64,000 nucleotides of DNA from Gracilaria domingensis (lineage: Eukaryota; Rhodophyta; Florideophyceae; Gracilariales; Gracilariaceae): assembly GCA_022539475.1 (NCBI GenBank), contig VCMS01000169.1:339333-403332 (forward strand), given 5' to 3'. A program made the position numbers and the translations under genes. The notes beneath the pieces were generated by a model. It was not told where the DNA came from and made no database searches. It saw only the letters and a list, made by a program, of their open reading frames with translations. Shown in pieces: positions 12,090 through 23,055 of the stretch. How positions within the stretch are numbered: the first letter of the stretch is position 1; each line of letters opens with the position of its first letter.

Positions 12090-13763
12090 TTATACCCGTG
12101 TTCCTCCCAAATAGAGCGCGGGGTCACGTTCGGAGGTCGGAGTCGATGACGACGGAATGTCAGAAGACCCGTACGAATCGGGAGCACTTCCAACGAAGTG
12201 GACGTTATCCAGATCCGTTTTCACGGAGTTTCCACGTTCCCAGGAAAGAGATGGAGATGACTCGTTGACGAGCAACGCCCTTGAGTGACGGGGTTTCGGC
12301 GGGCGCCGAGCACGAAGGACTTCGACTTCAGCCTAGGCAAACTGGACCAATTCCAGATACGTAATCCTACGTCTCTCTTCGCGATATCGTGCCACCAAAG
12401 CCTTGATAGAAGGTTAAAACCCATCCACGAACATCATGCATCTCTCCTGAGCGGAGTACACATTTCGACAGCGATGGAACGCTTTGTTCAACCGAGTTGA
12501 GTAAACCGTTTCGGTCTCTTCAGTCTTCTGCTTAGTATCTCGCAGAGCGAGCGTCGCGTTGTGAATCGCGCTTCCTGTTGCATAGGACCTCAGGAGATAT
12601 TGGACCGCTTCCGGCCAACAACTGACACCTCCCTCAGATGCACGGGACGATCCTCGGACCGAGTTAAACTGATCTTCAGCCATCCCTGACAGAAAATATG
12701 GTAAAGCGAGAAACGCTTGCGCCTCGTTCATACCGAGAATGTCGGCTTCCTGCACAAAGCGGGCCAGGAAGTCCAGTACCAGAATTGGATCTTCGCCATC
12801 GAATTTCTTCGTAAAGACGATATTCAGTCTTCTGATGTGGTCCTTCACCTTACCGGTGCTTCGCGAGGTGCAACTTGACGATGAATCGTCCAATCGGTAA
12901 TAACGATACGATAACAGCTTCCTGTACAGGAGATTCGTTGGTTTCAACTCCTTGAGTCCAAGATGACGTCTACCTTCCTCGCGAGAGCGAATCACTCCTT
13001 GAGTAGCGTATGTCGCCTTTGACTTCGTCCCGCGGGATCTACTCCCATACCGTTCTCGGTCTTCCTCACTGTCCGAAGAACTGGATGACGTATATTTCGC
13101 AGAGCGAACGCTAGAATTGGAACTAGACGAATCCGAGTCGTAACGGAGTTCGTTTTCGGATCGTCGATTTCCGTGATACGGAGATTGGCGTGCCGAGCGC
13201 TTAGAGGCTTCTTCCTTAGCATTCTTCGCATCAGATGCGTTATCCATCCGGATGATCTCTTCGAGAGTAGACAACCGAGTGGTGAGGCGATCGATTTCAG
13301 TTCGATGCTCCTGAATAGAGGAATGGTAAGCTTGAACAAAAGCGGCTGGTGCACCCAGACTTTCCAAAATGGAATTCACGTCTTGACGTAAGACACGAAT
13401 GTCATTGGTCGGATCTCCGATTTCAGCTTGGTCAAGCTTCCGTCTGAGATACTGCAGATTCTCGAACAACGAGTTTTGCGCGAGCTGACTGACACGCAGT
13501 TGAGCCTCGAGGTACGAGTATCCAGGGGTTTCAACCACATCTTCTGGTCTCTCCGTGGCCGGAGTACCCGTGACGGGCGGAGCTCCTGTCGTAGAAGCGG
13601 CCATCGGACCCGACGTGACTGACGAAGCTCTCCGGGGTTCCGGGACCTGTTCATTGTCAGGCGACCTTGCAGGTACGGAGGCGCGAGAACGCGGAGGCCT
13701 AGCTGGAGGCACACCAGCATCTCTGGCCACACCGTTTCGAGAGTTCGGCGCAGGTGGCGCCAT
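12090..13763 (-). pseudogene. Gag of gypsy element
   Basis: The open frame extends 5' to 13,799 but the first ATG is at 13,763 (CTCGGTATGGCGCC). The protein has a Pro/Ala-rich N-terminus, a predicted coiled region with leucine repeats (residues 85-190), a Ser/Asp/Arg-rich segment, and a capsid-like C-terminal part containing ALPYFLSGMAEDQF, LRDTKQKTEETET and R-ITYLELVQFA. The last block is typical of retrotransposon Gag. TAA at 12,414 and TAG at 12,333 truncate it and a TAA at 12,090 separates it from the zinc knuckle. The plus-strand fragment at 5.6 kb is homologous to its C-terminal half. Confidence 0.8.
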
Positions 13764-14592
13764 ACCGAGACACGGTGTACCGAACTGCGGTAAGATCAAA
13801 TTAACAACGAGAGGTCTCGATACTCCAAAGAGTAAGTAACGAACAACAAATAAAACACTCTAGAGAGTCCACTGTTCCACAGTAGCTTCCCAAAAACCAA
13901 TTGATCACTAATCTTGAGACTCCTCGACAAGAACGAGAACGAAAGAAAGAATCCAACCCCTTCTAAGTCGGGAGACCACTTGTAGAGCAAAACCCCAGCG
14001 ATGGGATCGTCTCTCAAGGCGTTCGAGTCCTTGCCCTCTAGACGAGGTGAACTCAGTGGTGAGCCCTCCGAACACGGATAGTGCCGGTGTAAGACCGCCC
14101 GTGGTACGGGATATACCTACGGAGGTTGAGGGGTGAACGGGCCTGATCCAGGAATCGGGCGAGAAGTGACGGAATGGTTGAAGAGGAAGGTACCGTAGAG
14201 CGGTGTAAGCCCTAGGTAAAGAGGGAGAAAGAAGGGAAAACAAAGGAGGGAAAGAGGGGAATCCCGCGGCGGGACGTGCGGCAAGCGGCAACAGACCCGG
14301 CGCCGGGAGAAGACGATGTGTATTAAGCCCACGCATCACAACTCTATACAGAGACGGAAACGCTACCAATTGTGGTGAAAGCAGTACAACTGCACAGTAA
14401 ACAAAACAGAAAGTCCGAAGACACGGAATAAATAAGCCCAAAGGCAAGGCCACAATGGTCAGTATTGCCTGAGTGATCCCGAGGGATGAATCCAATCCGT
14501 ACCGTACGCGGTAACCCTCCTGAGAGAGTTGTACACTTCGCGCAGGCGAACTTGGTTGAGGGCCGAACTCGGTTACACTTTACTGAAGGAGG

Positions 14593-14615
14593 AGGTGACC
14601 GGTCACCTCTTATAT
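14593..14615 (-). promoter_or_regulatory. TATA box and 16-bp palindrome, gypsy LTR
   Basis: On the minus strand CGATATAAGAGG is followed directly by AGGTGACCGGTCACCT, a perfect 16-bp palindrome. This is about 830 bp upstream of the Gag ATG and reads in the same direction, so it fits the LTR promoter. The palindrome may be a transcription-factor site; no matching LTR was found to test that. Confidence 0.5.
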
Positions 14616-14616
14616 C

Positions 14617-16319
14617 GTAACCGATAAATTAGTTAAACGAAATTAAATAATCTAGTACACCTCTAAGCAGGTCCGTAGACGTGGTGCACATGACAACCCG
14701 CGGCAGCGGCCAGTAAAATATCCGACAATCAGAACAAGACATGTGTGAACACACCTATTCCTACACACGCGTACACGCGACCAATACTCATCTGCGCCAC
14801 GTCATGGCCGTCCCCTCAGGGTGCCATACCTCAATACTGCCAAAACGTATCCCATCCGTGGGCCAATACTCATACCTTCCGAGTACCCGGAATCATCCTT
14901 ACCAGGGGTTTATGAAATCCTTCCCCGTGTACCGGGCGAGCACATTTTGCTCTACAGTTATGCCCAACAGCGTTTGCCTGGATATCTCCACTCGCTGTGG
15001 CTCGCCGGAATTACCCGGATTCTGCACCGATTCTACCCATCCCAATCTCCGGTTGCACGCCCAAGAGGGAGCTGCCCGGATTTACACCCGGCCTGTGTCA
15101 GTCCTATCAAAACGTTCTGGCACCGTCTCTACTCCTATAGTGAGCGGGTTTCGAACACCGCGTGGGTGAGATTTCCGCGATGCGGCTCTTGTTCGCCCAC
15201 TCGTGAGACTGCACCGCAGGTAGGGGTCTCAGCAATAAAACATTATCTAGGCAGTAACTCTTTCGAAAAACAAGACAACGAAAGACAATAGAATCACACA
15301 CTATGATCAATTTTCTACAAAAGCAGTTTCGATACACACTTCCAAAGCGTAATGAATCCAACAATATGTCAAATTGTCGGAGACAATCTAGGAAAGCTGC
15401 GAACTTTAGAGTCATCTACGATAATGAGACAAAAGCCCTGTGTACAGGCTAGAATTCTTAGTGAATAGGCAGGCTAGAATTCTTATTGAAGAGAGGAAAG
15501 TGTTCTTTAAACCCCTGCAGAGGGAAGAGACATGAACTTCGTTCGGACCCTTCCTTCAAATAGAAAAAAGAAGTAAGTAAACAGCTTTTGAAAATTGGGC
15601 AACGGTTTGAGTGTAAGTTGAGATCAAATTGTCCTCATGGGCGTAAGGAGCTCACAGAAATCGGTCGATGAGTCGCAGGTCGTGTGTGGACAACGTTTTT
15701 GCAAGTTTGAAAATATCACGAGACAAATAAACAGAACGATGGGGCACAAGCGGCGACGAGCAGACTGAGGTACGAGATCAACATGATCGGGCACAGAAAA
15801 AAAACAGACATACTGGTTGTGCGTACCTGTTAAGCAGAGATAAAAACAAAAGGAACAGTCTCTTTCTGTTTTGGTTTTTCCACTCATCAGCCGAGTTTGA
15901 ATACGGGCTTTGCTGCTCTGGTTTTTATCATGATATACATCACGGAGCTACGTTGATTTTTGTTGCCGTTTAGATTGGTACTCTCGAGCAATAAAATTGA
16001 TCTAATGTAGAAGTTATTTTGAAAAATATTGGCAAATGCGCTGTTTGACATAGCCCATTTTTTGAAATATTTTTTGTTTGTTGTAGAAAGCGGAAACGCA
16101 AGGCCAGCGCAGCAGATTGGTAATGTGCACATGTTGACCGCCAACGAGTAGGGCATTCGCCGGAACGGTCTTGCATTTTATTTTTTGCAAGGTGGCGCAA
16201 TGGGCAGCGCAATTTTGCAGCCCCGAAACGCTCTCAAAAACAAAAATGTCTCGCGTTTTCTGCGCTCGCCTTGCTGGAGGCCTCTAAGCCGTAAGGTTTT
16301 TTTAATGCCTTGTATCAGC
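14617..16319. other. Stretch 5' of the gypsy element
   Basis: This may include the rest of the LTR. Overlapping short plus-strand ORFs at 14,741-15,291 have no recognisable domain. A direct repeat of about 24 bp (CAGGCTAGAATTCTTA core) occurs twice in tandem at 15,446-15,490. Around 16,190-16,210 is a tRNA D-arm-like sequence without a T arm. Confidence 0.35.
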
Positions 16320-17475
16320 GTTTTGAGCAGTAAACTTCTCTAACTGAAAGACGCAAAGCTTCTCTAGAATTTATGTTTTGATACATAATTATTTTTCTTT
16401 AAGCCTACCATCAAGCCAAAAAAACTTCTTCATTTCATATATTAGTCTTCAGATAATTATCGTATGAAGAAGTTTTTGTTCCGTGAGTGTACCATCTGTA
16501 GCTCTTCTTTCTGTTTTGATATAGCATGACGCAGTTCTGCGTCATGTATAATAATTTACTTAAATATTGATCGTGCCATGGAACATACCCAGTTGGTTAT
16601 AGGAGCTATTTTGAAACTCTCGCAGACCTGATAGTCTGGAAGTGACCTGTGAAAATTATTAAAAGATAGATAGATTGTTTGTGTAAAGTATTCAGTACGA
16701 AGCGTTTAATTTGCTTAAGAATTAATACCTTGGAATCTTGGCTTTGAATTATATATTTCGAACTTAATGTAAAAAACAGAATTTCTCGTACTCAAAATGG
16801 AATATTACAAAACAAACCTTTACACAAATTTAAATTTAAATCTTGTGCTGTAACACATAGAGCTGAAGAAAGGTATTATGATATCCCAGAAAACCACTTA
16901 AACAAAAAATACAAAACAGAATAATGTTTTTGTTATGGCTCTGTTTAGGCTATATGTAGTGATTCTTAAATATTTTTGGATGCAATTACAGAAGAAACAC
17001 CTACAAATTTCTTGTACAAAACTCTTTGTTTTGTATATCACTTAAGGTACATTTCCTGTTAGCGCTGATGTGCGCAGTGTGGTTCGAGTGAACCTGGGAG
17101 CTGCCGGACGAACCCTCAGGAGGTTCTGTCTCAGCGTCTTTTATATGTTTTATTGTTTCCATTTTAGGAAACACTCTGCTAAGCTACTAAATAATTTAAC
17201 TATTACGTAGCACTATAGACTATTTCTTGTCCGCTATAATATTAGCCAAGTAAGAGCTTGACACTCTCTCAGATTATCTCTGACATTTCCCAAATGTGTG
17301 CTTGGAAGAAATTTTCTTTCTCGAGCCGCTCATTTGTTGGCATGGCAGTGATCCAATCACTGCAATGTTTCAAAAAAGGCCTTAAAGGCAACGCGTGACA
17401 CGGCTCATATGATTAAATGATTTTATCAGAATAGGACTGATGGTTTGAAAACAAAGGGATCATTCTATATATAAG
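16320..17475 (-). repeat. Dispersed repeat, copy B of inverted pair
   Basis: Reverse-complement relative of 768-1,452, collinear over its whole length, with an extra block of about 220 bp near 17,063-17,285 and another near 16,440-16,680. Copy A and copy B therefore face each other around a 15 kb block holding the gypsy elements. Divergence is high, so the arrangement is old. Confidence 0.7.
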
Positions 17476-18400
17476 CTCGCATTTTTTGTCAGTGTACCAA
17501 CAAGCTAAAAGGATTACCAAAACTACTGTTAACGCTAGTATTTATTTTTTTCGCTCAAATTCGCTTTAAATTTTGAGCTGTTTAGCCAGTGTCCACTTTA
17601 GTAGGAGCTTTGTGCCTTGCATGACGAAATAGAGCTTATTCTAAAAATAAGCGATGGCCTACGAGACTGTTCCAAATTTCGGCATATTACGGCCAAAATG
17701 TAAGTAGACAGTCCCTTGAAATATGTTAATTTTGCTAATCAGCTCTAGATTAGATTTACGCCTACACCAGTAGGAGCTTTGCTACAAACTTTCCTTCCAG
17801 AGCTCCGACGTTCTCCGTCGTGGAGGCAACCACTTAGGAGGGACTTTGTTCCCGCTGCTTCGCTTTCGCCACACGCGCGCTTCGGTATCCGTGACTTCTT
17901 TATTTCTTTGCGCGCTTTGCTACCGCACTCGCTACGCCGCCTACATCGTGTCTAGCTCACTCCCCGCTGAGCCAGTTCATTGCAGGGGGCTCTGATACGC
18001 ATATGTGCATGAGATATATCAAATACAGTATATCACGCGTGAGATACGACTCGCGTCTTCTCAATGGAGCATTGTAGATTTTCTGACTATGAAAAGTTAG
18101 AACCAGCCCCACACCATATAATTCTCCGTCTTATCAGGATGACTGAGCTCTGCTCACCAAACAGAGTGAAGATGATGGAAATGATGTTCTCAGTAGAGAG
18201 ATCAATTATGAGTTGAAATGGAAATATGCGTGTTGGAAATTGGAATCACTTACATAACGTCCGCGTAGACTATCTTGGTTGAAGCGCTGTACATCTGACG
18301 CGGAGAGCCATCGCGGACGTCCGCCCTACGAAAGTGTTATAGGCTTAGAGAACAAAACTCATAGAACATATTGCGTAGTGAGACTGACACCAACTTTAGA
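17476..18400. other. Intergenic region upstream of VioB-like gene
   Basis: No gene seen. It contains two copies of AGTAGGAGCTTTG (17,600 and 17,770) and an 80-bp segment (17,960-18,040) shared with the copia LTR at 32.3 kb. Confidence 0.4.
17960..18040 (+). repeat. Fragment related to copia LTR at 32.3 kb
   Basis: Shares CTCCCC-CTGAGCCAG, then GCAGG-G-CTCT, and ends in ATCAAATACAGTATATC with 32,342-32,426 in the same orientation and spacing. Sequence on either side does not match, so it is a fragment or a conserved LTR module. Confidence 0.5.
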
Positions 18401-18403
18401 CAA

Positions 18404-18410
18404 TATATAA
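18404..18410 (+). promoter_or_regulatory. Possible TATA box of VioB-like gene
   Basis: TATATAA lies about 470 bp upstream of the proposed start codon. The distance is long, so a long 5' UTR or a further 5' intron would be needed. An out-of-frame ORF at 18,566 would then be an upstream ORF. Confidence 0.3.
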
Positions 18411-18876
18411 ACTGCGATGACAAGCTGCGAGGAGCATCCGAACTCCTCGCCAGTCTTGTCGTTTTCTTGAACTAATCGTGAAACCTCCAGGGTCCTATAC
18501 AGCGTTAGCGCGAGAAACAAATTTCAAACATTTCATACTCAGAAAATCTACAAGAAGCCTTCAAAGTGAACCTTTTTATTATTTACCGTTTGTTGCAAAT
18601 GTATCTATATAATCAGCCATCTAATCGTCTTAAGAGTGCGCATTCCGCCTCCTGCTCTCGTGGCAAACCGTATGCACTGACCAAGCAGCCTTTTCCTGTA
18701 AGTTCATGCTCAGTCTCTGCTGATGTCACCGTCTCCAACCTGACGTTCGCAGTCGAGCCCATCCAAGCGCTATGTAAGCTCCAACCCTGCTCAGCTCAAT
18801 GCCTTCCACTCCCCTTCTGTTCACACCTTCCAAACCATCGGCCTTCATCACTATCGCTCCTGCTCAGCTCGTCATC

Positions 18877-21800
18877 ATGCAACCTCATCCGCATGCTCGT
18901 CCGAAACTCCCGCGTCTCAACTTCTCGGGCCGATTCTTTTGTGATGTGTCTACGGTGAACAATGATGTTCGTCACTTCGATGTCAACAATTTCCGTCCCA
19001 ACTACCAGATACCGGAAGATGAATCAAACACCAATGGACAGTAAGTCTAAAACTCAGCCCCTTATGCCTCGCGCTTCATATACCGCATTCAGCTAACTCC
19101 AAGCCGTTCCCATGTGATCTGTTTCTTTTCGACAACCCCGTGCTTCCCTCGTCCCGTCAGGTGGAATCCGGAAGGTACCGGTACATTCTCTCTCACCAAC
19201 TGCAACGTTGTCTCCGTGCACACCCTACAACCTGCTACCGACACGTCTCGGAGTACGTCGGGCGAGGTCCTTCTGGGCGATCCGCTCAGTGGTGCTCAAA
19301 TCTCTGGCAACACCGTCACCGTGCAGGGCAAAATGGTTGATCTTGATCCCCAGATGCAATTTATCAGTCAACTCTTTGGCGTTCGTGTTACCATAAAAGC
19401 CCCGAATGCGAACATATCGCCAGATAACATCAGCGGTGATGTTCTTTCCGGTGAAATCCTTCCCTGCGCTTTCCGTGATATGTGGACTAGTCTGCCATCC
19501 CGCGAAGGTTTCCCAAAGCTCAGTGCAGTATATCAAGGCGTCATCAAACTGGATGCTTTCTCTTGCCAAAGCTCACAGTTTTTGAGGGAATGTGAGCCGT
19601 ACATTAACTCTTCCAAACAAGATAAGCGCTTTCCTTTTGGTGCGATGAGCATCCGCTTCCGCGTTGCAAACTTTGACAGTTCCCGAAGCTCGGATAATTT
19701 TCGTTATGGCGACGTCAATGGACTTATCCAACCATGGCTTCTAGGACAACCGGATACTTTTGACGCAGCTCGCGTCATGCGACCTATTGGTGACATGGAT
19801 GTCGGTCCCGCCTACTTCTCCTTGCAGAAGTCGGGCAACAACTATTCTGTCTCCGTTGATCTTTGCAACAGCTTGGTTCGTGTGGAACCCGACCGGTACA
19901 AAGATATTGGCAGCTTGCTCCTCTGCATTCTAGTTGGTGGCTATCACGCTAATGCACGCCCCACCCTCCAATTGCTTGGTGAAGTACCCTATCTCAGTTT
20001 TGAATTTCACCAGTTGAGCAGTTCTGTTGCGGAAATATCCGTCTCCGAATCACTTGCGTTGGAAATCTCTAACAACCCTCTTGGAATCGTTGCAGAGTTG
20101 GAAGGAGTTCAGACTGTGCTGTTCGCTGAAGCAAATGACGGTCTCTTCGCCAAAGCAGATCAAACCTTCATGAGACTGAACAAAGGAGATGAGATGCCGT
20201 GCAACATTTTCGTAGCGGCGTTCGGGTCACGACAGAGGCAAGGCTATCCCGTATTGGTTGGGCTCGACAGCTCAGGAATGAAATTTCCGCGTTCTCCTTT
20301 GCCTGGTATACCGCTGGACGGCATCATTTTGAACACCAATACGCCTACGAGCCCAGACTTCACAACCACAGTGTACACGAATGAGAAGGGAGTAGCTTGC
20401 CTGAAGATATGTGCAGGAGAAATCCATAAGCCACGTAAGTATCTGGACGGTCAGGTGTACGGCGTGAGATATTCAGCCACATCTTTGCTGCCGCCTCAAG
20501 ATCCATCCAAAAAAGCGAGTGACAACGTGAACGTTCTCGTGTTTGATGAATTCGTTGCTCCACCTAATCCAAGTTGGATTGGAGATATCCTCCCTATCTT
20601 TAAGCAGTACGCCAACTTGTATCCATCGATGGGCCGCGTTGTGAGGTTGGATGACTATGGCTCAGTCTTGAGCAGAAGAAAAGCTTTGTGGGGTTGTTTC
20701 ACCGTTCCGGAGACTAGCGCACGCTACATGCCCGTTAGTCGTAATCTATCGGCTGCAAAGAGAGAAATGATCGTCAATTGGTTGGGTGATCCGTACTCGC
20801 AGGAGGAGAAAGAGAAGACACCTCTTTTCATGAACACTAAGAGCAAATCCGATCTAATGGACGCTTTGCAAATTGCGATTGAGTTGGAGCACGCAACCAT
20901 TCCTCCCTATCTCACCGCTCTCTACAGTATCAAAAGAGGATACAACCAATACATCGCTGATGCGATTCGAGAGGTGGTTCAAGACGAGATGGCCCATATG
21001 ACAATGGCATGCAATATTCTGATCTCGATTGGTGGGAGACCTAACATAAACAAAATGGGATTCGTGCCAAAATATCCAGGACCGTTGCCTGGAGGGTTGA
21101 GAAACGGTCTTCTTCTTCGACTGAGAAAGCTGTGTCTGGAGCAGGTGAAAGCGTTTATGGACTTGGAGGCCCCTGAGCAGCAACTGTTGACGCAATACGG
21201 TACGGCAAACGGCACGGCTGCAAATCCTCAAAGAGCAAGCCATGTGCAGACCAATGACTTCACAATTGGATTTGTATACGATCAAATTATAGAGGCTTTG
21301 ACAAATCTGCATGAGACCGGACACATTCAATTCCCTGATGATGTTGGACAAGACCTTGAGCAAGAAAATCTCAAATTCCAAGTGGTCAATCATTTCACTC
21401 CGAAAGTGAGCCAGATTAGGAACTTAGAGGACGCCGTGAATGCCATCGAGAAAATCAAGGACGAAGGAGAAGGTGCATCTCCGACCAACCCCACTGATTG
21501 CGATGTGGATCCGGAAACAGGACTTCTCGAGCTTTCGCATTTCTTCAAGTTTTCTGAGATTGTCAACGGACGTCGCATTGTTCTTCATGATGATGAGACA
21601 CAACAAGGGTTCTCATACTCTGGACCTAAGATTGAAATCGACGAAGATGGAGTTTACAACATGCAGGACGATCCGAACGTGAAGTTCTTGCCAAAAGGTT
21701 CGCGAGCTCGTTTGAGGTCAGAAGCGTTCTCTCGACACTACAGAGCATTGCTCAACGCGCTGCACATATCGTTCAATGGCAACCCGGATTACATCGATCA

Positions 21801-21957
21801 GGCAGTGTCATTAATGTTCCAGCTGACAATATTCGCAGAACCTCTGATGCAAATGCCTGTCCTGGGCTTGAACGACGATGGAAGGGTCCCGGAAGACGGA
21901 ACAACGGTAGGAATTAGCTTCCAAATGCCTTTTGATGAGCGTGAGGACGACATGTGA
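18877..21957 (+). CDS. VioB-like ferritin-fold protein, two exons
   Basis: Exon 1 (18,877-19,040) and exon 2 (19,161-21,957) are joined across a 120-nt GTAAGT...CAG intron in phase 2, giving 986 residues, near the ~1,000 of the family. The N-terminus has the LPRLNFSGRF block, and WNPEGTGTFSL spans just after the splice, as expected. The C-terminal half carries the ferritin-like di-iron helix pair: ELEHATIPPYLTALYSI (about residue 650) and QDEMAHMTMACNIL with its E-x2-H pair. VioB-type enzymes couple two indole-pyruvate imines in bacterial violacein synthesis; here only the fold and metal site are supported and the substrate is unknown. No VioA, C, D or E homologue is nearby. An AATAAA lies 62 bp past the stop. 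An upstream ATG at 18,799 in frame is an alternative start. Confidence 0.88.
19041..19160 (+). other. Spliceosomal intron, 120 nt
   Basis: Donor GTAAGTCT and acceptor CGTCCCGTCAG, with a pyrimidine-rich tract before it. It contains an in-frame stop just after the donor, and removal joins two conserved blocks of the VioB-like protein, so splicing is required. Confidence 0.85.
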
Positions 21958-22018
21958 CGTATGGTTGCTTCATTTTGTGGTAGAAAGCAAAATAGAGTTT
22001 AGTGCTCACCACTCTGGT

Positions 22019-22024
22019 AATAAA
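22019..22024 (+). terminator. AATAAA signal after VioB-like gene
   Basis: AATAAA lies 62 bp downstream of the stop in GGTAATAAAGAAG. The next gene has the similar GGTAATAAACAGC, which supports it as the local poly(A) signal. Confidence 0.55.
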
Positions 22025-23055
22025 GAAGCGGTATTTAAGATGCCCACATCAGTGCTTTGAGAAGCGAGCTTCTCGAAGAAAAAACCCCGCAAAGCTCCTT
22101 CGGAAACCCAGTGTAACACAGAGGACAGCCTACAAGCCGAAGTCCCTCCTGATCACCGTGCTTGGCTTGTAGCTGACGTGTTACGAGACAGTCAGAGACA
22201 GTAGACATCTTGTAGGATAGTTGTAGACATCTGTAGACTGCTACAAGATCTGTATTAAAGGAGCGTCAGCCGGCCTTCCCCTCCATCGAGGAAGGCCAGA
22301 CTTCACTCAACCATCATAGTGTTACACCCAGTTAGCCATTGAATCAAAATTGGAAGCACAAAATGTTAAAAAATTAGGATTGTTTTATGCAATAAAGTGT
22401 ACTTCTTTTTCAAATGTCACCGTAAAATTCTTTTGCCTTTGTACACGGTTTTTATGTCTACAGATATATACAGATATATGTCAAAATTTTGCAACTATCT
22501 CTTTAGAAAACGGAGTTTTTAGACGTAATTGTTTGTAACCAAGCCGCCAGTCATCAAACTGTTCCAAGCTGCTTCGATGCGACTTTCACCACGCCAGCGC
22601 AACATTTGCTCTTGTGAGTGACTGCTTCCATAAGTTTTCCGAGCAGGCAAAAGCGCTGGACACTCAGAAACAGTATGATGCTCGGGGCGGTTGAAACTGC
22701 TTGATCTTCTGATGTCATTTCGTGGCAGCGTTGCGAGAGGGCAGCTGTGGTCTTGGGCGGGAAGCTTTCCAAAACGACAATTGATTGGGCGATGCGTACC
22801 ATACATCACGTGCGCGTGATGTTCAACTACGTGTTATTCGTGGCGGTGCCTGTCCACGTGTGCTACGTGTTATTGATAGGCAGTGCGTTTTATACGCACC
22901 ACCCAAACTGAAATGAAAGGCATTGCATCTTCCGGCACCCTCATATCTTCCAAGCAGCGAGCACAACTCCGTCTTTTGCGCGGAACAGCCACCACTCGCT
23001 TTCAACGGAGAGCTTCACCGTCTCATGACGCCGATCACATAGTATTCACGGCCCA
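22025..23055. other. Intergenic, structured and MITE-like patches
   Basis: GAGAAGCGAGCTTCTC near 22,060 is a perfect short hairpin. TAGACATCTTGTAG / TAGACATCTGTAG units repeat near 22,200-22,250. A 96-codon minus-strand ORF (22,519-22,809) has no recognisable product. No gene is supported. Confidence 0.35.

Larger units (their letters stand above)
7114..14616 (-). mobile_element. Ty3/gypsy LTR retrotransposon, decayed
   Basis: Read on the minus strand the order is Gag, CCHC zinc knuckle, aspartic protease, RT, RNase H, HHCC and integrase core; integrase after RNase H defines Ty3/gypsy. Gag, zinc knuckle and protease share one frame from about 13,800 to 10,422. Frameshifts occur near 10,440 and 10,250, after which RT through integrase share another frame. 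In-frame stops occur at 12,414 (TAA), 12,333 (TAG), 12,090 (TAA), 10,974 (TAA), 10,725 (TAG), 9,958 (TAG), 8,827 (TGA), 8,398 (TAG) and 8,032 (TAG). A TATA box near 14,608 suggests the 5' LTR lies at 14.6 kb and above, but I could not find a matching LTR pair. The copy cannot be autonomous. Confidence 0.9.

Noticed and set aside
13908-14495. 195-aa minus-strand ORF upstream of Gag
   Set aside because: Pyrimidine-rich LTR/leader sequence gives a Pro/Leu/Ser-rich frame; not homologous to any retroelement protein I know.
5595-14616. LTR pair for the minus-strand gypsy element
   Set aside because: I compared the region around 14.0-14.7 kb with 4.9-6.5 kb and found no convincing direct repeat; the 3' LTR is missing, too decayed, or outside what I could match.
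16185-16230. tRNA D-arm / Box A match (TGGCGCAATGGGCAGCGC)
   Set aside because: No Box B or T arm follows within 60 bp and the anticodon arm does not close properly; at most a tRNA-derived SINE head.
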